Positions 18,188 through 27,306 are shown, counted from the stretch's first letter. The stretch: DNA of 64,000 nt from Kineosphaera limosa NBRC 100340 (GCF_000298215.1 NZ_BAHD01000003.1:1-64000); one strand, 5' to 3'. Translations and numbers: made by a program. Notes: generated by a model from the letters alone, not told the origin.

Positions 18188-19470
18188 GCGACGCACTGCG
18201 GCCACCGGCGCGCGTCGTCGTCGACCTGGGGGCCATTGCCGACAACGTGCGCTCGCTGCGGGCCCGCAACCCGGGGTCCGCGCTGATGACCGTCGTCAAG
18301 GCCGACGCCTACGGGCACGGGCTCGTGCCGGTCGCCCGCGCGGCGCGCGGCGCCGGCGCCGACTGGCTCGGCGTGGCGCAACCGCTGGAGGCGCTCGCCC
18401 TGCGCTCGGCCGGGGTGGGTGGGCCGCTGATGTGCTGGTTGCACACCCCCGGCACGGACTTCGCGGCGCTGCTGGCCGCCGATGTCACGCTCGGTGTCTC
18501 GGCGCAGTGGGGGCTGGAGCTGATCGAGGCGGCCGCCGCTGCCGGTGGGCAGGTTGCGCGGGTACACCTCAAGGTCGACACCGGCCTGGGCCGCAACGGT
18601 GCCTTCGCGCCGTCGGACGATCCCGCGCGGCCCGACCAGCTGGGCGCGGACGCGGCCGGGCTCATCGAGGCCGCCGCCCGCGCGCAGGACCGCGGCCACG
18701 TGCGCGTCACCGGGCTGTTCTCCCACTTCGCCGAGGCCGACGAGCCCAGCAGCCCCAGCGTCGCCGCCCAGCAGGAGGTCTTCGAACGGGCGACGTCGGC
18801 CGCGACCCGCGCGGGCCTGGGCCCGCTCGTGCGCCACCTGGCCAACTCGGCCGCGACGCTGCTCGACCCCTCCGCGGCCTACGACCTCGTGCGGCCCGGT
18901 CTCGCGACCTACGGCCTATCGCCCGCTCCGCAACTGGGTACCTCCGCCGACTTCGGGTTGCGCCCCGCGATGCAGGTCGCCGCAGACCTGGCCGGCATCA
19001 AGGCGGTCCCCGCCGGGCAGGGCGTCAGCTACGGCCTCACGTACCTGACGACGGTGGCGACGCGACTGGGGGTCGTGCCGATGGGCTACGGCGACGGGGT
19101 GCCTCGGCACGCCTCCGGGGCCGGGCCGGTCACCCTCGGCGGCCGTCGCTTCACCGTGGCCGGGCGCGTGTGCATGGATCAGTTCGTGGTGGACCTGGGC
19201 GATGCGGCCGCGCAGGCCGGTGACGAGGTCGTGCTGCTCGGCGACCCCGCGCGCGGCGAGCCGAGTGCGCAGGACTGGGCCGATGCCTGCGGCACCATCT
19301 CCTACGAGATCGTCACCCGCCTCTCCGGGCGGCTGCCGCGCACCTACATCGAGGCATCGGACGGCAGCGCCTTGGGTAGCGGGGCCTTGGGTGGCGGGGC
19401 CTTGGATGGCGCGGCGCCCGATGGCGGCGCGCAGCGGCCGGGCGGTGGCGAGGCGGGGGAGCCTCGATGA
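18184..19470 (+). CDS. alr: Alanine racemase
   Basis: Alr interconverts L- and D-alanine with pyridoxal phosphate and supplies D-Ala for peptidoglycan. The 428-residue protein has the PLP lysine K39 in VVKADAYGHG and the opposite-face catalytic Tyr (about 283) in GQGVSYGLTY, plus GRVCMDQFVVD in the C-terminal beta domain. The GTG start overlaps the nnr stop and has GGAGGAGGA just upstream. The last ~40 residues are a Gly/Ala-rich tail made by short sequence repeats (about 19370-19420), longer than usual. Confidence 0.96.
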   Translation: MSDALRPPARVVVDLGAIADNVRSLRARNPGSALMTVVKADAYGHGLVPVARAARGAGADWLGVAQPLEALALRSAGVGGPLMCWLHTPGTDFAALLAADVTLGVSAQWGLELIEAAAAAGGQVARVHLKVDTGLGRNGAFAPSDDPARPDQLGADAAGLIEAAARAQDRGHVRVTGLFSHFAEADEPSSPSVAAQQEVFERATSAATRAGLGPLVRHLANSAATLLDPSAAYDLVRPGLATYGLSPAPQLGTSADFGLRPAMQVAADLAGIKAVPAGQGVSYGLTYLTTVATRLGVVPMGYGDGVPRHASGAGPVTLGGRRFTVAGRVCMDQFVVDLGDAAAQAGDEVVLLGDPARGEPSAQDWADACGTISYEIVTRLSGRLPRTYIEASDGSALGSGALGGGALDGAAPDGGAQRPGGGEAGEPR

Positions 19471-20648
19471 GCCCGAAGCTGCCCGCCCCGAAGGGCGTGC
19501 CGAAGCTGCCGGAGCTGAAGGCGCCGCGCCCCAAGAGCCTGCCCAAGGGCGCCATCGGCGTGGCGCTCGGTCTGACCGCTGCCGGCCTGACGGCGGCTGC
19601 GGGTTTCGCCGCGGACCGGCTCAACCGGGACCGGCGCCTGGCGCTGGAGCTCGACAAGGAGCTGACCGTCGACCCGTTTCACGACGATCCCGACGAGGAG
19701 CACACGGTGCACGCCGCCGACGGGGTGGCGCTGCACGTCGAGGTCGATCTGCCGCGCGGACCGGACGGTGAGCTGGTCAGCGATCCGCGGCCGACGATCG
19801 TGCTGAGCCACGGCTACTGCCTGTCGTCGCGGGCCTGGGTGTTTCAGCGGCGGGCGCTGCGGGAGGCCGGCTACCGGGTGGTGCTCTGGGATCAGCGGGG
19901 GCACGGCCGCAGCGGCACCGGCGAGCCGGACTCCTACGACATCGCTCAGTTGGGCAGCGATCTGGAGCATGTGTTGGCGGCTGTTGTGCCGACGGGGCCG
20001 ATCGTGCTCGTGGGGCACTCGATGGGCGGCATGACGATGATGTCGCTGGCCCTGAACTTTCCGGAGGTGGTGAGCCAACGGGTCGTCGGGGCGGCCTTCG
20101 TGGCCACCAGCCCGGGCAACCTGGCCGGCACGACCTACGGCATCCCGTTGTTAGGCCGCTTCATCAGCCGGCTGGCGCCGCCGACCACGGTGTTGCTGTC
20201 GGGCCGCCAGGGCCTGGTGGACGGCACGATCCGCGCGACCCGCGACGTCGTCGACCTGTTGGTGGATTGGGGCTCGTTCGGGTCGCCGGTGCCGATGAGC
20301 ATCGCGCAATTGACGACCGACATGATTTTCGGCACCCGCATGGACGTCATTTCCGCCTTCATGCCGAAGTTCGAGGCCATGGATCAGCGGGAGGCGCTGC
20401 AGCGCTTCGACGGCATCGAGGCGTTGGTGCTCAGCGGCATGCAGGATCGTTTGACGCCTCCGTCGCACAGCGACGAGATCGTGCGCCACCTACCCGGTGC
20501 CGAGCACGTGCTCATCCCCGATGCGGGCCACGTCATCATGCTCGAGCACCCCGACGTACTCAACGAGCAGCTGCTGGCTCTGGCCGAGCGCGCCACCCGC
20601 TCCGGCGCCACTCCCGCCGATAGTCATACGTTGCGGCGAAAGTCATAG
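19467..20648 (+). CDS. Membrane-anchored alpha/beta hydrolase
   Basis: A 393-residue alpha/beta-hydrolase with a Pro/Lys-rich N-terminus and one Ala-rich hydrophobic helix (about 29-50), probably a membrane anchor. The fold has the oxyanion region LSHGYCLSSRAW, nucleophile elbow VGHSMGGM (Ser185), acid in GMQDRLTPP and His in DAGHVIML, so the triad is complete. Its substrate is unknown. The gene overlaps alr by ATGA and lies just before tsaE, a position held by similar hydrolases in related actinobacteria. A palindromic repeat overlaps its 3' end. Confidence 0.88.
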   Translation: MSPKLPAPKGVPKLPELKAPRPKSLPKGAIGVALGLTAAGLTAAAGFAADRLNRDRRLALELDKELTVDPFHDDPDEEHTVHAADGVALHVEVDLPRGPDGELVSDPRPTIVLSHGYCLSSRAWVFQRRALREAGYRVVLWDQRGHGRSGTGEPDSYDIAQLGSDLEHVLAAVVPTGPIVLVGHSMGGMTMMSLALNFPEVVSQRVVGAAFVATSPGNLAGTTYGIPLLGRFISRLAPPTTVLLSGRQGLVDGTIRATRDVVDLLVDWGSFGSPVPMSIAQLTTDMIFGTRMDVISAFMPKFEAMDQREALQRFDGIEALVLSGMQDRLTPPSHSDEIVRHLPGAEHVLIPDAGHVIMLEHPDVLNEQLLALAERATRSGATPADSHTLRRKS

Positions 20649-20686
20649 TTAGAACTCTGAATCGCCGCAAAGTACGACTTTCGGCG
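20615..20686. repeat. Dispersed palindromic repeat, copy A
   Basis: Two 25-base arms (20615-20639 and 20662-20686) match at 22 of 25 positions as an inverted repeat around a 22-base centre that itself contains the near-palindrome AGTTAGAACT. The left arm encodes the last residues of the hydrolase. A diverged relative lies at 41088-41141 (most bases match across about 54). This suggests a REP- or MITE-like family. Confidence 0.65.
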
Positions 20687-20706
20687 AATAGGTGGGAGGA
20701 CGACGC

Positions 20707-21165
20707 GTGGTGGAGGGCGAGTGGCGGGAGTTGCCGTCGGCCGACGACACGACGGCCTTGGGGCGCGAGCTGGCGGAGCTGGTGCGCGCCGGGGACGTCG
20801 TGCTGCTCGTCGGCGAGCTGGGTGCGGGCAAGACCACCCTGACCCAGGGGCTCGGCGCGGGGCTGGGCGTCCGCGGACCGATCACGTCGCCGACGTTCGT
20901 CATCGCCCGGGTACACCCCTCCTTGGTCGGCGGTCCGGCGCTGGTGCACGTCGACGCCTACCGGCTCGGGGATGCGCTCGAGTTGGAGGACCTCGACCTG
21001 GAGGCGTCGCTGGCCGACGCCGTGACCGTCGTCGAGTGGGGCCGCGGACTGGCGGAGCAGCTCACGGACTCCTACCTGGAGGTCGAGTTGGCCCGGGCCG
21101 TGGCCGGCGAGGACGAAGTGCCGCGCCGCGCCCGAGTGCGCGGCTACGGCCCCCGCTGGGCCTGA
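20707..21165 (+). CDS. tsaE: tRNA threonylcarbamoyladenosine biosynthesis ATPase TsaE
   Basis: TsaE is the small P-loop ATPase that powers the TsaBDE complex making t6A at position 37 of ANN-decoding tRNAs. The 152-residue protein has Walker A GELGAGKTTLTQGL, the SPTFVIARVH switch, HVDAYRL and the VVEWGRGL Walker B-like region. GTG 20707 has GGGAGG seven bases upstream, which outranks a start at 20692. Its partners tsaB-rimI-tsaD lie 3.7 kb downstream, separated by an oppositely oriented ABC operon. Confidence 0.94.
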   Translation: MVEGEWRELPSADDTTALGRELAELVRAGDVVLLVGELGAGKTTLTQGLGAGLGVRGPITSPTFVIARVHPSLVGGPALVHVDAYRLGDALELEDLDLEASLADAVTVVEWGRGLAEQLTDSYLEVELARAVAGEDEVPRRARVRGYGPRWA

Positions 21166-21205
21166 GTCGCCCGGCCGCCTGACCAACCGCGACCGGGCAG
21201 CCGGC

Positions 21206-22135
21206 CTACTTCAGTTCGTGGGTGGTGAGGAAGGCGTCGGCGACGGCGGCGGAGTCCTTGCGGTCGATGACGACCTCCTTGACGGCGGCGGCGAGGTTCT
21301 CGGTGGTCAGCGCTGCGGAGACGGCGTCGAGAGTCTGAGTGACCTGGTCGGTGGCGGCATCGGCGGCGATGAGCGGCACGATGTTCTGCGCGGCGAACAG
21401 CGACTTGGGGTCTTCGAGGGCGACGAAGTCGTTGGCTGCCACGTTCGGGTCGGTGGTGAAGAGGTTGGCGGCCTGAACCTGGCCGTTCTTCAAAGCCTGC
21501 ACGGTCAGCGGGCCGGCGGTGTCCAGCGGGCGGAACTCCTTGAACGTCAGGTCGTAGACCCGTTTCAGGCCGGGCACCCCCGTCTCGCGGGTGCGCCACT
21601 CCGGCGGCCCGCCGAGCACCATGTCGCCGGCGACGGGTGCCAGGTCGGCGATCGTCTTGAGGTTGTGCTGGGTGGCGGTCTCGCGGGTCACGACGACGGA
21701 GTCCTTGTCTTCGGCCTCCGCCTTGGCCAGCACCTTCAGACCGTCGGGCACGTGTTGCTGCAGCGCGGCGTAGACCTCGTCGGGGGCCGTGGCCGTCGCG
21801 CTCTGGTCGAAGTACTGCATGAGGACGCCCGTGTATTCGGGTACGAGATTGATGGAGCCGTCCTTGAGCGCCGGGATGTACGTCTCGCGGCTGCCGATGT
21901 TCGGGCGGGTCGTGACATTGACGCCCTTGGCCTGCAACGCACCGGCGTAGATGTTCATCAGCAATTCGGACTCGGGGAAATTGGCCGAGCCGACCGTGAT
22001 GCTGCCCGCCGCCGCGGTCGCGGCCGGCGCGCCATCGGTCGGTTGGTCGAGCGGGGTGCCGTTTGTGCCGCCGCAGGCGGCTGTGGCGAGCAGGGTCGCG
22101 AGGGTCGCGGCGGTCAGGGTCGTCCTACGAATCAT
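21206..22135 (-). CDS. Osmoprotectant (glycine betaine/choline/carnitine-type) ABC transporter substrate-binding lipoprotein
   Basis: A 309-residue lipoprotein: signal peptide with lipobox LATAACGG (Cys at about 21), then an OpuAC/ProX-type binding domain with ITVGSANFPESELLMNIY at the start, IGSRETYIPALKDGSINLVP, and the hinge PEYTGVLMQY. This is the OpuC/OsmF subclass that binds quaternary amines through an aromatic box. It is the last gene of a four-gene minus-strand operon (ATPase, permease, permease, binding protein), overlapping the second permease by 11 bases. Confidence 0.93.
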   Translation of the reverse strand: MIRRTTLTAATLATLLATAACGGTNGTPLDQPTDGAPAATAAAGSITVGSANFPESELLMNIYAGALQAKGVNVTTRPNIGSRETYIPALKDGSINLVPEYTGVLMQYFDQSATATAPDEVYAALQQHVPDGLKVLAKAEAEDKDSVVVTRETATQHNLKTIADLAPVAGDMVLGGPPEWRTRETGVPGLKRVYDLTFKEFRPLDTAGPLTVQALKNGQVQAANLFTTDPNVAANDFVALEDPKSLFAAQNIVPLIAADAATDQVTQTLDAVSAALTTENLAAAVKEVVIDRKDSAAVADAFLTTHELK

Positions 22136-22907
22136 CGGATGCTCTCCTTCGGTGAGGTGGCCTCAGTCTGGTCGGTGGTGCGGGTGGCGTCGATCTGCGA
22201 TGTCGCGACACTAGGGGGCGCTCTCCGCGCCCGCCGAAGCCGCCCCCGATGCCAGGTGAGGTCACCGCCCGCTTGAGCAGCGACATGAGCAGGTCGACGG
22301 CCAGCGCCAACAGCGCGACGAGCACCGCCCCACCGGCCATCTGGTAGTAGTCCCGAATCGCCAGCCCGTCGATGAGGAAGCGCCCCAGCCCGCCCATCCC
22401 GGCCGTCGCGGCCAGCGTTGCCGTGGCGATGACCTGCAGCAGCGCCGACTGCAGCCCGGAGAAGATGAGCGGCAGAGCGCACGGCACCTCCACCTGCGCC
22501 AGCACCTGCGGGCCGCGCATCCCCATGCCCTTGGCGGCGTCGCGGGCGGCGGGGTCGACCGCCTCGATGCCCGCGTAGGTGCCCGACAGGATCGGCGGGA
22601 TCGCCAAGACGACGAGCACGAGCATGTTCGGGATATAGAACGCCAGCTCGCCGCCGATGAGCGGGCTGAGCCACACGACGAACAGGTACAGCAGTCCCAG
22701 CGAGGGGATCGCCCGGGCGGCGCCCGCGATGCCGACGGCGAAGACCGCGCCGCGACCGGTGTGCCCGATCCACAGCCCGAGCGGGATGGCGATGAGCGCG
22801 GCGAGCAGGGTCGCCAGCAGCGAGTACTCCAGGTGCTCGACCAGCCGCCGCACGATGTCGGCCGTGTTGGCCGGGTCGGTGAGCCAGTCGAGGATGCCGC
22901 CGATCAT
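22125..22907 (-). CDS. Osmoprotectant ABC transporter permease 2
   Basis: A 260-residue permease of the OpuCB/OpuCD type with six hydrophobic segments and the cytoplasmic EAA-like loop near AAKGMGMRGPQVLAQVEVP. The C-terminal ~40 residues after the last helix are basic and Pro/Arg-rich and run into the start of the binding-protein gene; this tail is unlike the family and may simply reflect the overlap. The ATG at 22907 overlaps the previous permease stop (ATGA), so the two are translationally coupled. Confidence 0.92.
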   Translation of the reverse strand: MIGGILDWLTDPANTADIVRRLVEHLEYSLLATLLAALIAIPLGLWIGHTGRGAVFAVGIAGAARAIPSLGLLYLFVVWLSPLIGGELAFYIPNMLVLVVLAIPPILSGTYAGIEAVDPAARDAAKGMGMRGPQVLAQVEVPCALPLIFSGLQSALLQVIATATLAATAGMGGLGRFLIDGLAIRDYYQMAGGAVLVALLALAVDLLMSLLKRAVTSPGIGGGFGGRGERPLVSRHRRSTPPAPPTRLRPPHRRRASDDS

Positions 22908-23578
22908 CGCGCACCCCCTGCCGCGACGGCGCGACCGGGTTGCCGCCTCGCCCGCGTCCACGGCGTCAGCACCCGCGACGTGACCACGATGAGCAGGTCG
23001 AGGATCAACGCCAGCAGCACGCACGCGACGAGCCCGACGACGATCGGGGCGGCGAATGCGCGGTTGAACCCGTCGGTGAACAGCGACCCCAGCTGCTGGA
23101 CGCCGATGAGTGCCGCCACCGAGACGATCGAGACGTTGCTGACCGCCGCCACCCGCACGCCGGCCGCGATGACCGGGACGGCCAGCGGCAGGTCGACGGC
23201 CACGAAGCGGCGCACCCCGCGGTAGCCCATAGCCGTCGCGGCCAGCCGCACGTCCTCCGGCACGGCATCCAGGCCGTCGACGACCGTGCGCACGAGCAAA
23301 GCGATCGTGTACAGCGTCATGGCGATGAGCACGTTGAGGGGGTCGAGAATCTGCGTGCCGATGAGGCCGGGCAACAGGATGAAGACGGCCAGGGAAGGCA
23401 GTGTGTACAGCAGTCCCGTGCCGGCCACGAGCGGCGCCCGCAACCACGGGACCTGCCGGGCGAGCCAGCCGATGGGGATCGCCAGCGCCAGCCCGACGAG
23501 CAGCGGCACCACCGCGAGTTTGGCGTGAGCCCACGCGTAGTGACCAATCAGGTCGAGGTGCTCCAGAAACCACGTCAT
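22904..23578 (-). CDS. Osmoprotectant ABC transporter permease 1
   Basis: A 224-residue inner-membrane permease with about six helices, GTGLLYTLPSLAVFILLP early and the EAA-type loop AATAMGYRGVRRFVAVDLP. It pairs with the following permease to form the heterodimeric channel. The ATG overlaps the ATPase stop (ATGA). Confidence 0.93.
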   Translation of the reverse strand: MTWFLEHLDLIGHYAWAHAKLAVVPLLVGLALAIPIGWLARQVPWLRAPLVAGTGLLYTLPSLAVFILLPGLIGTQILDPLNVLIAMTLYTIALLVRTVVDGLDAVPEDVRLAATAMGYRGVRRFVAVDLPLAVPVIAAGVRVAAVSNVSIVSVAALIGVQQLGSLFTDGFNRAFAAPIVVGLVACVLLALILDLLIVVTSRVLTPWTRARRQPGRAVAAGGAR

Positions 23579-24681
23579 GGCGCCTCGTTCCGCGCCTCGT
23601 CCTGCGCCTGCGAGCCCCGGTTGGCCGCCTCGATGGCGGCCAGCACCCGGTCGGCCTCGACGACCCCGGCGTACCGACCCTCCTCGTCGACGAGCAAACC
23701 CTGCAGGGTCGGAGAGGAGAGCGCGGCATCGAGTTGCCCGCGCAGCGAGCCGTCGACCCGCGCGATCGTGCCGCCGCGGTGCACGACAGGCGCAGTGACG
23801 GGCCCGTCGAGGCGATGCGGCTCGACCCACCCGACCGGGCGATCTCCGTCGAGCACCACCACCCAGGGAGCGTCGGCGCGGGCGACCTCACCGAGGTGGA
23901 CCGTCGGGGCCCGCCCGGGCGAGACGTGGGCGCTGGTGAACCCCAACGCCCGAAACCCCCGGTCGCGGCCCACGAAGTCGGCGACGAAGTCGTCGGTGGG
24001 GTTGTCGAGCAGGGCCACCGGGGTGTCCATCTGGGCGAGCACCCCGCCGACGGCGAACACGGCGACCTGGTCGCCGAGGGTGACGGCCTCGTCGATGTCG
24101 TGCGTGACGAACACGATCGTCTTGCCGAGCTCGTCTTGCAGCCGCAGGAACTCGGCCTGCAGCTGCTCGCGGACGATGGGGTCGACGGCGCTGAACGGCT
24201 CGTCCATGAGCATGATCGGCGGGTCGGCCGCCAGCGCCCGGGCGACGCCGACGCGCTGCTGCTGGCCGCCGGACAGTTGCGCCGGATACCGATTGGCCAG
24301 GCCGGTGGCGAGCCCCACCCGCTCCATCAACGTCAGCGCCTGCTCTCGTGCCGGGCCGCGCTTGGTACCCAGGAGCCGCGGCACGGTGGCGATGTTGTCG
24401 AGCACGGTGCGGTGCGGAAAGAGCCCGGCGTGCTGGATGACGTAGCCGATGTTGCGCCGCAGCTGCGCGGCGTCCATCGAGGCCGTGTCTTCGTCGTCGA
24501 TGAGGATGCGGCCCGAGGTCGGCTCGATCATCCGGTTGATCATGCGCAGCGTCGTCGTTTTGCCACAGCCCGACGGCCCGACGAACACCGTGATACGCCC
24601 GGTCGGGACGACCAGACTCAGGTCGTCGACCGCGACTGTGCCGTCGTCGAACCTCTTGGTCACCGCTTCGAACGTGATCAT
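23575..24681 (-). CDS. Osmoprotectant ABC transporter ATPase with C-terminal CBS region
   Basis: A 368-residue ATPase: Walker A GPSGCGKTTT (about 34-43), signature QLSGGQQQRVGVARAL (about 131-146), Walker B IMLMDEPFSAVDP. Residues after about 250 resemble the CBS tandem of OpuA/OpuC ATPases, which senses ionic strength or c-di-AMP and gates uptake under osmotic stress. First gene of the operon; transcription probably starts in the 24682-24800 gap. It lies divergently from tsaB, with an inverted repeat cluster between. Confidence 0.94.
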   Translation of the reverse strand: MITFEAVTKRFDDGTVAVDDLSLVVPTGRITVFVGPSGCGKTTTLRMINRMIEPTSGRILIDDEDTASMDAAQLRRNIGYVIQHAGLFPHRTVLDNIATVPRLLGTKRGPAREQALTLMERVGLATGLANRYPAQLSGGQQQRVGVARALAADPPIMLMDEPFSAVDPIVREQLQAEFLRLQDELGKTIVFVTHDIDEAVTLGDQVAVFAVGGVLAQMDTPVALLDNPTDDFVADFVGRDRGFRALGFTSAHVSPGRAPTVHLGEVARADAPWVVVLDGDRPVGWVEPHRLDGPVTAPVVHRGGTIARVDGSLRGQLDAALSSPTLQGLLVDEEGRYAGVVEADRVLAAIEAANRGSQAQDEARNEAP

Positions 24682-24797
24682 GTGGGCCCCAGCTGTCGGC
24701 GGAAGTCGTCTGCTCGTGTGCCTGTGGTGCGGACTTGCTCGTGCGATGCCGGCAAACGCACCGCCCCGCCCGAGTGTGCCTCGCGGCGTTGGGCGTA

Positions 24798-24894
24798 ACG
24801 CTACGTGCCGACACCGACAAGCACGCTACGTGCCACCACCGACAAGCGCTCGCGCAGCGACGGGCGCACGCACTTGTCGGTGGCGACCCGTAGC
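24798..24894. repeat. Tandem 25-base repeat plus inverted third copy
   Basis: Two adjacent 25-base copies (24798-24822, 24823-24847), beginning ACGCTACGTGCC and ending ACCGACAAGC, differ at two bases. A third, diverged copy is inverted at 24871-24894 (CTTGTCGGTGG core), allowing a long hairpin. The block lies between the leftward ABC operon and rightward tsaB, so it may be a shared regulatory element or a mobile-repeat remnant. Confidence 0.7.
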
Positions 24895-24903
24895 CTGTGG
24901 GGC

Positions 24904-25638
24904 GTGTTGATGCTCGCGATGGATACCGCCACCGGGGTCGTCTCGGTGGCGCTGCACGACGGCTCCCGGGTGCTGGCCCAAGAGGATGTCGCGCGCCCGC
25001 AGGCGCACGCCGAGCATCTGGCGCCGGCGATCGAGACGGTGCTGGCCCGCGCGGGCCGCCGCCCGCAGGAGGTCACCCAGGTCGCCGCGGGCACGGGGCC
25101 CGGCCCGTTCACCGGCTTGCGGGTGGGGCTGGTGACCGCCGCGACCTTCGCCTACGCGATCGACGCGCCCGTCGGCGGGGTGTGCAGCCTCGACGCCATC
25201 GCCCACCAAGTGTGGCTTGAGGGGCTCGCCGGTCCGCGGCTGCTGGTGACCGGCGACGCCCGCCGCAAAGAGGTCTACTGGGCGCCCTACCGCCTCGATG
25301 AGTCCGGCGCCCACGCCGAGGCGGAGCCGGCCGTCGGCAAGGCCGCCGACTTGCCGCCGGAGCTGCTGGAGTGGCCCGTCGCCGGCCGCGGCCCCCTCCT
25401 GTACCCCACCGCTTTCGGCGGCGACCCGCAGAGCGGGCAGCCGGCGCCCCTGGCCCTGCCCGTGCTCGACGTCTCCGCCGGGGCACTGGCCCACCTCGCG
25501 ATCACCCGGCTCGCGCGGGGCGCGGCGCTGGACTCGACGCAGCCGCTCTACCTGCGCCGACCCGATGCCCAGCCACAGGCCGAGCGCAAACCGGTGAGCC
25601 AAGCCGGCGCAGGTGCGGCGCCAGGACCCTCGGCATGA
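24904..25638 (+). CDS. tsaB: tRNA threonylcarbamoyladenosine biosynthesis protein TsaB
   Basis: TsaB is the pseudo-enzyme partner of TsaD in t6A synthesis. The 244-residue actin/Hsp70-fold protein opens MLAMDTATGVVSVAL and contains GTGPGPFTGLRVGLV, typical of the family; the metal-binding His pair of TsaD is absent, as expected. GTG 24904 is chosen (an ATG two codons later is equally plausible); the open frame further upstream covers the inverted-repeat block and is not coding. It overlaps rimI by ATGA. Confidence 0.93.
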   Translation: MLMLAMDTATGVVSVALHDGSRVLAQEDVARPQAHAEHLAPAIETVLARAGRRPQEVTQVAAGTGPGPFTGLRVGLVTAATFAYAIDAPVGGVCSLDAIAHQVWLEGLAGPRLLVTGDARRKEVYWAPYRLDESGAHAEAEPAVGKAADLPPELLEWPVAGRGPLLYPTAFGGDPQSGQPAPLALPVLDVSAGALAHLAITRLARGAALDSTQPLYLRRPDAQPQAERKPVSQAGAGAAPGPSA

Positions 25639-26168
25639 ACAGCGCGAAAGCACCCGCAACCACGACCGAGGCGACCGAGGCAACCGAGGTGACGCTGCGC
25701 GAGACGCGCTGGCAAGACCTGCAACGCCTCGCCGACCTGGAGAGCGAGTTGTTCGGCCCGCAGGCGTGGAGCCTGGCCTCGTGGTGGGGCGAGCTGGCCG
25801 CGCGCCCGCGCCGCGCCTACGTCACGGCGGTCCGCGGGGGCGAGATCGTCGGCTACGCGGGCGTCGATCGGGGTGGGGCGGTCGCCGACGTCATGACGAT
25901 CGCGGTGACCCCGGCCGCTCGCGGGCTGGGTCTTGGCCGCCGGCTGCTGCACCGGCTCGTGGAGTCGGCCGAGCCCGCCGAAGCGTTGCTGCTCGAGGTC
26001 CGCGCGGACAACGCCGCGGCCCGAGCGCTCTACGACAGTGAAGGATTCGAGGTGGTCACCGTGCGTCGGCGCTACTACGGCGAGGTGGATGCGCTCGTGC
26101 TGCGCCGCCACCTTGGGGCGGCACCGGGGGCGGCACCGGGGGAGGCACAGGTGGAGGCACAGCGATGA
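25635..26168 (+). CDS. rimI: Ribosomal-protein-S18-type alanine N-acetyltransferase (GNAT)
   Basis: A 177-residue GNAT acetyltransferase. The acetyl-CoA loop is [17 protein letters not shown], followed by [20 protein letters not shown], the RimI signature. RimI acetylates the N-terminus of ribosomal protein S18 and possibly other proteins. The C-terminus carries a short Gly-Ala-Pro repeat tail. It is embedded in the t6A operon and overlaps both neighbours by ATGA. Confidence 0.92.
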   Translation: MNSAKAPATTTEATEATEVTLRETRWQDLQRLADLESELFGPQAWSLASWWGELAARPRRAYVTAVRGGEIVGYAGVDRGGAVADVMTIAVTPAARGLGLGRRLLHRLVESAEPAEALLLEVRADNAAARALYDSEGFEVVTVRRRYYGEVDALVLRRHLGAAPGAAPGEAQVEAQR

Positions 26169-27226
26169 GTGCACCGACTCAGGCGGATGGCCCGCTGGTT
26201 CTAGGCATCGAGACCTCGTGCGACGAGACCGGCGTCGGCATCGTGCGCGGGCAGACGCTGCTGGCCGATGTCATCGCCAGCAGCGTGCAAGAGCATGCGC
26301 GCTTCGGCGGGGTGGTGCCCGAGGTGGCTTCGCGGGCGCACCTGGAGGCGATGATCCCGACGATCGATGCGGCGTGCCAGCGCGCCGGGGTGCGGCTGCG
26401 CGACCTCGACGCGATCGCCGTGACCAGCGGCCCGGGCCTCTCCGGCGCGCTGCTCGTGGGGCTGGCCTCGGCGAAGGCGCTCGCGCTGGCGCTCGACAAG
26501 CCGCTCTACGGGGTCAACCACCTGGCCTCCCACGTGGCCGTCGACATCGTCGAACACGGGCCGCTGCCCGAGCCGACGGCGGCGCTGCTCGTCTCCGGGG
26601 GGCACTCCAACCTGCTGCTCGTGCCCGACATCACGAACGACATCCGCTCGCTGGGCTCGACCATCGACGACGCGGCAGGGGAGGCCTTCGACAAGGTCGC
26701 CCGTGTGCTCGGGTTGCCGTTCCCCGGCGGCCCGCACATCGACCGCGTGGCGCGGGAGGGCGACGCCGCCTACGTGACCTTCCCCCGGGGCCTGACCTCG
26801 GGGCGCGATATGGAGCGGCACCGGTTCGACTATTCCTTCTCCGGCTTGAAGACCGCCGTTGCGCGCTGGGTGGAGGCGCGCGAGCGCGACGGTCAGCCGG
26901 TGCCGGTGGCCGACGTCGCCGCGAGCTTTCAGGAGGCCGTCACCGACGTGCTGACCCGCAAGGCGGTGCTGGCCTGCCGCGAGCACGGCGTCGACGACCT
27001 GCTCATCGGCGGTGGGGTGGCCGCCAACTCGCGGCTGCGCGCGATGGCTCAGGAGCGCTGCGACGCCGCCGGCATCAGGCTGCGGGTACCGCGCCCCGGC
27101 CTGTGCACCGACAACGGGGCGATGGTCGCCGCGCTCGGCGCACAACTCGTCGAGCGTGGCCGAGCCCCCTCCGATCTGGCGATCCCGGCCGACTCCTCGC
27201 TGCCCGTCGACATCGTGCACGTGTGA
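26165..27226 (+). CDS. tsaD: tRNA N6-adenosine threonylcarbamoyltransferase TsaD
   Basis: TsaD transfers the threonylcarbamoyl group to A37 of tRNA. The 353-residue ASKHA-fold enzyme has [14 protein letters not shown] at the N-terminus, the metal-binding NHLASH (H119, H123), [11 protein letters not shown], and the late [11 protein letters not shown] and CTDNGAM segments. ATGA overlap with rimI shows coupling. A hairpin follows within 80 bases of the stop. Confidence 0.97.
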   Translation: MSAPTQADGPLVLGIETSCDETGVGIVRGQTLLADVIASSVQEHARFGGVVPEVASRAHLEAMIPTIDAACQRAGVRLRDLDAIAVTSGPGLSGALLVGLASAKALALALDKPLYGVNHLASHVAVDIVEHGPLPEPTAALLVSGGHSNLLLVPDITNDIRSLGSTIDDAAGEAFDKVARVLGLPFPGGPHIDRVAREGDAAYVTFPRGLTSGRDMERHRFDYSFSGLKTAVARWVEARERDGQPVPVADVAASFQEAVTDVLTRKAVLACREHGVDDLLIGGGVAANSRLRAMAQERCDAAGIRLRVPRPGLCTDNGAMVAALGAQLVERGRAPSDLAIPADSSLPVDIVHV

Positions 27227-27273
27227 TCGGGACACCGCCGTTGTCGTCGGCCTGTTCGACTGTCCCGCGGTAG

Positions 27274-27306
27274 GGCGGACGCCGGGCACGAAGGCCGGCG
27301 CCCGCC
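27274..27306 (+). terminator. Hairpin terminator after tsaD
   Basis: A 12-base stem (27274-27285 with 27295-27306, one mismatch) around a 9-base loop closes the tsaB-rimI-tsaD unit. A weaker GGGACA/TGTCCC inverted repeat precedes it. Nothing else is seen in the 27227-27390 gap. Confidence 0.6.

Noticed and set aside
21206-24681. Methionine or taurine ABC transporter
   Set aside because: The binding protein is of the ProX/OpuC type and there are two permeases plus CBS-like ATPase tail, as in osmoprotectant systems.
24805-24903. Extended N-terminus of TsaB
   Set aside because: The extra codons lie in the repeat block and match no family sequence; TsaB proteins begin at the actin-fold strand.
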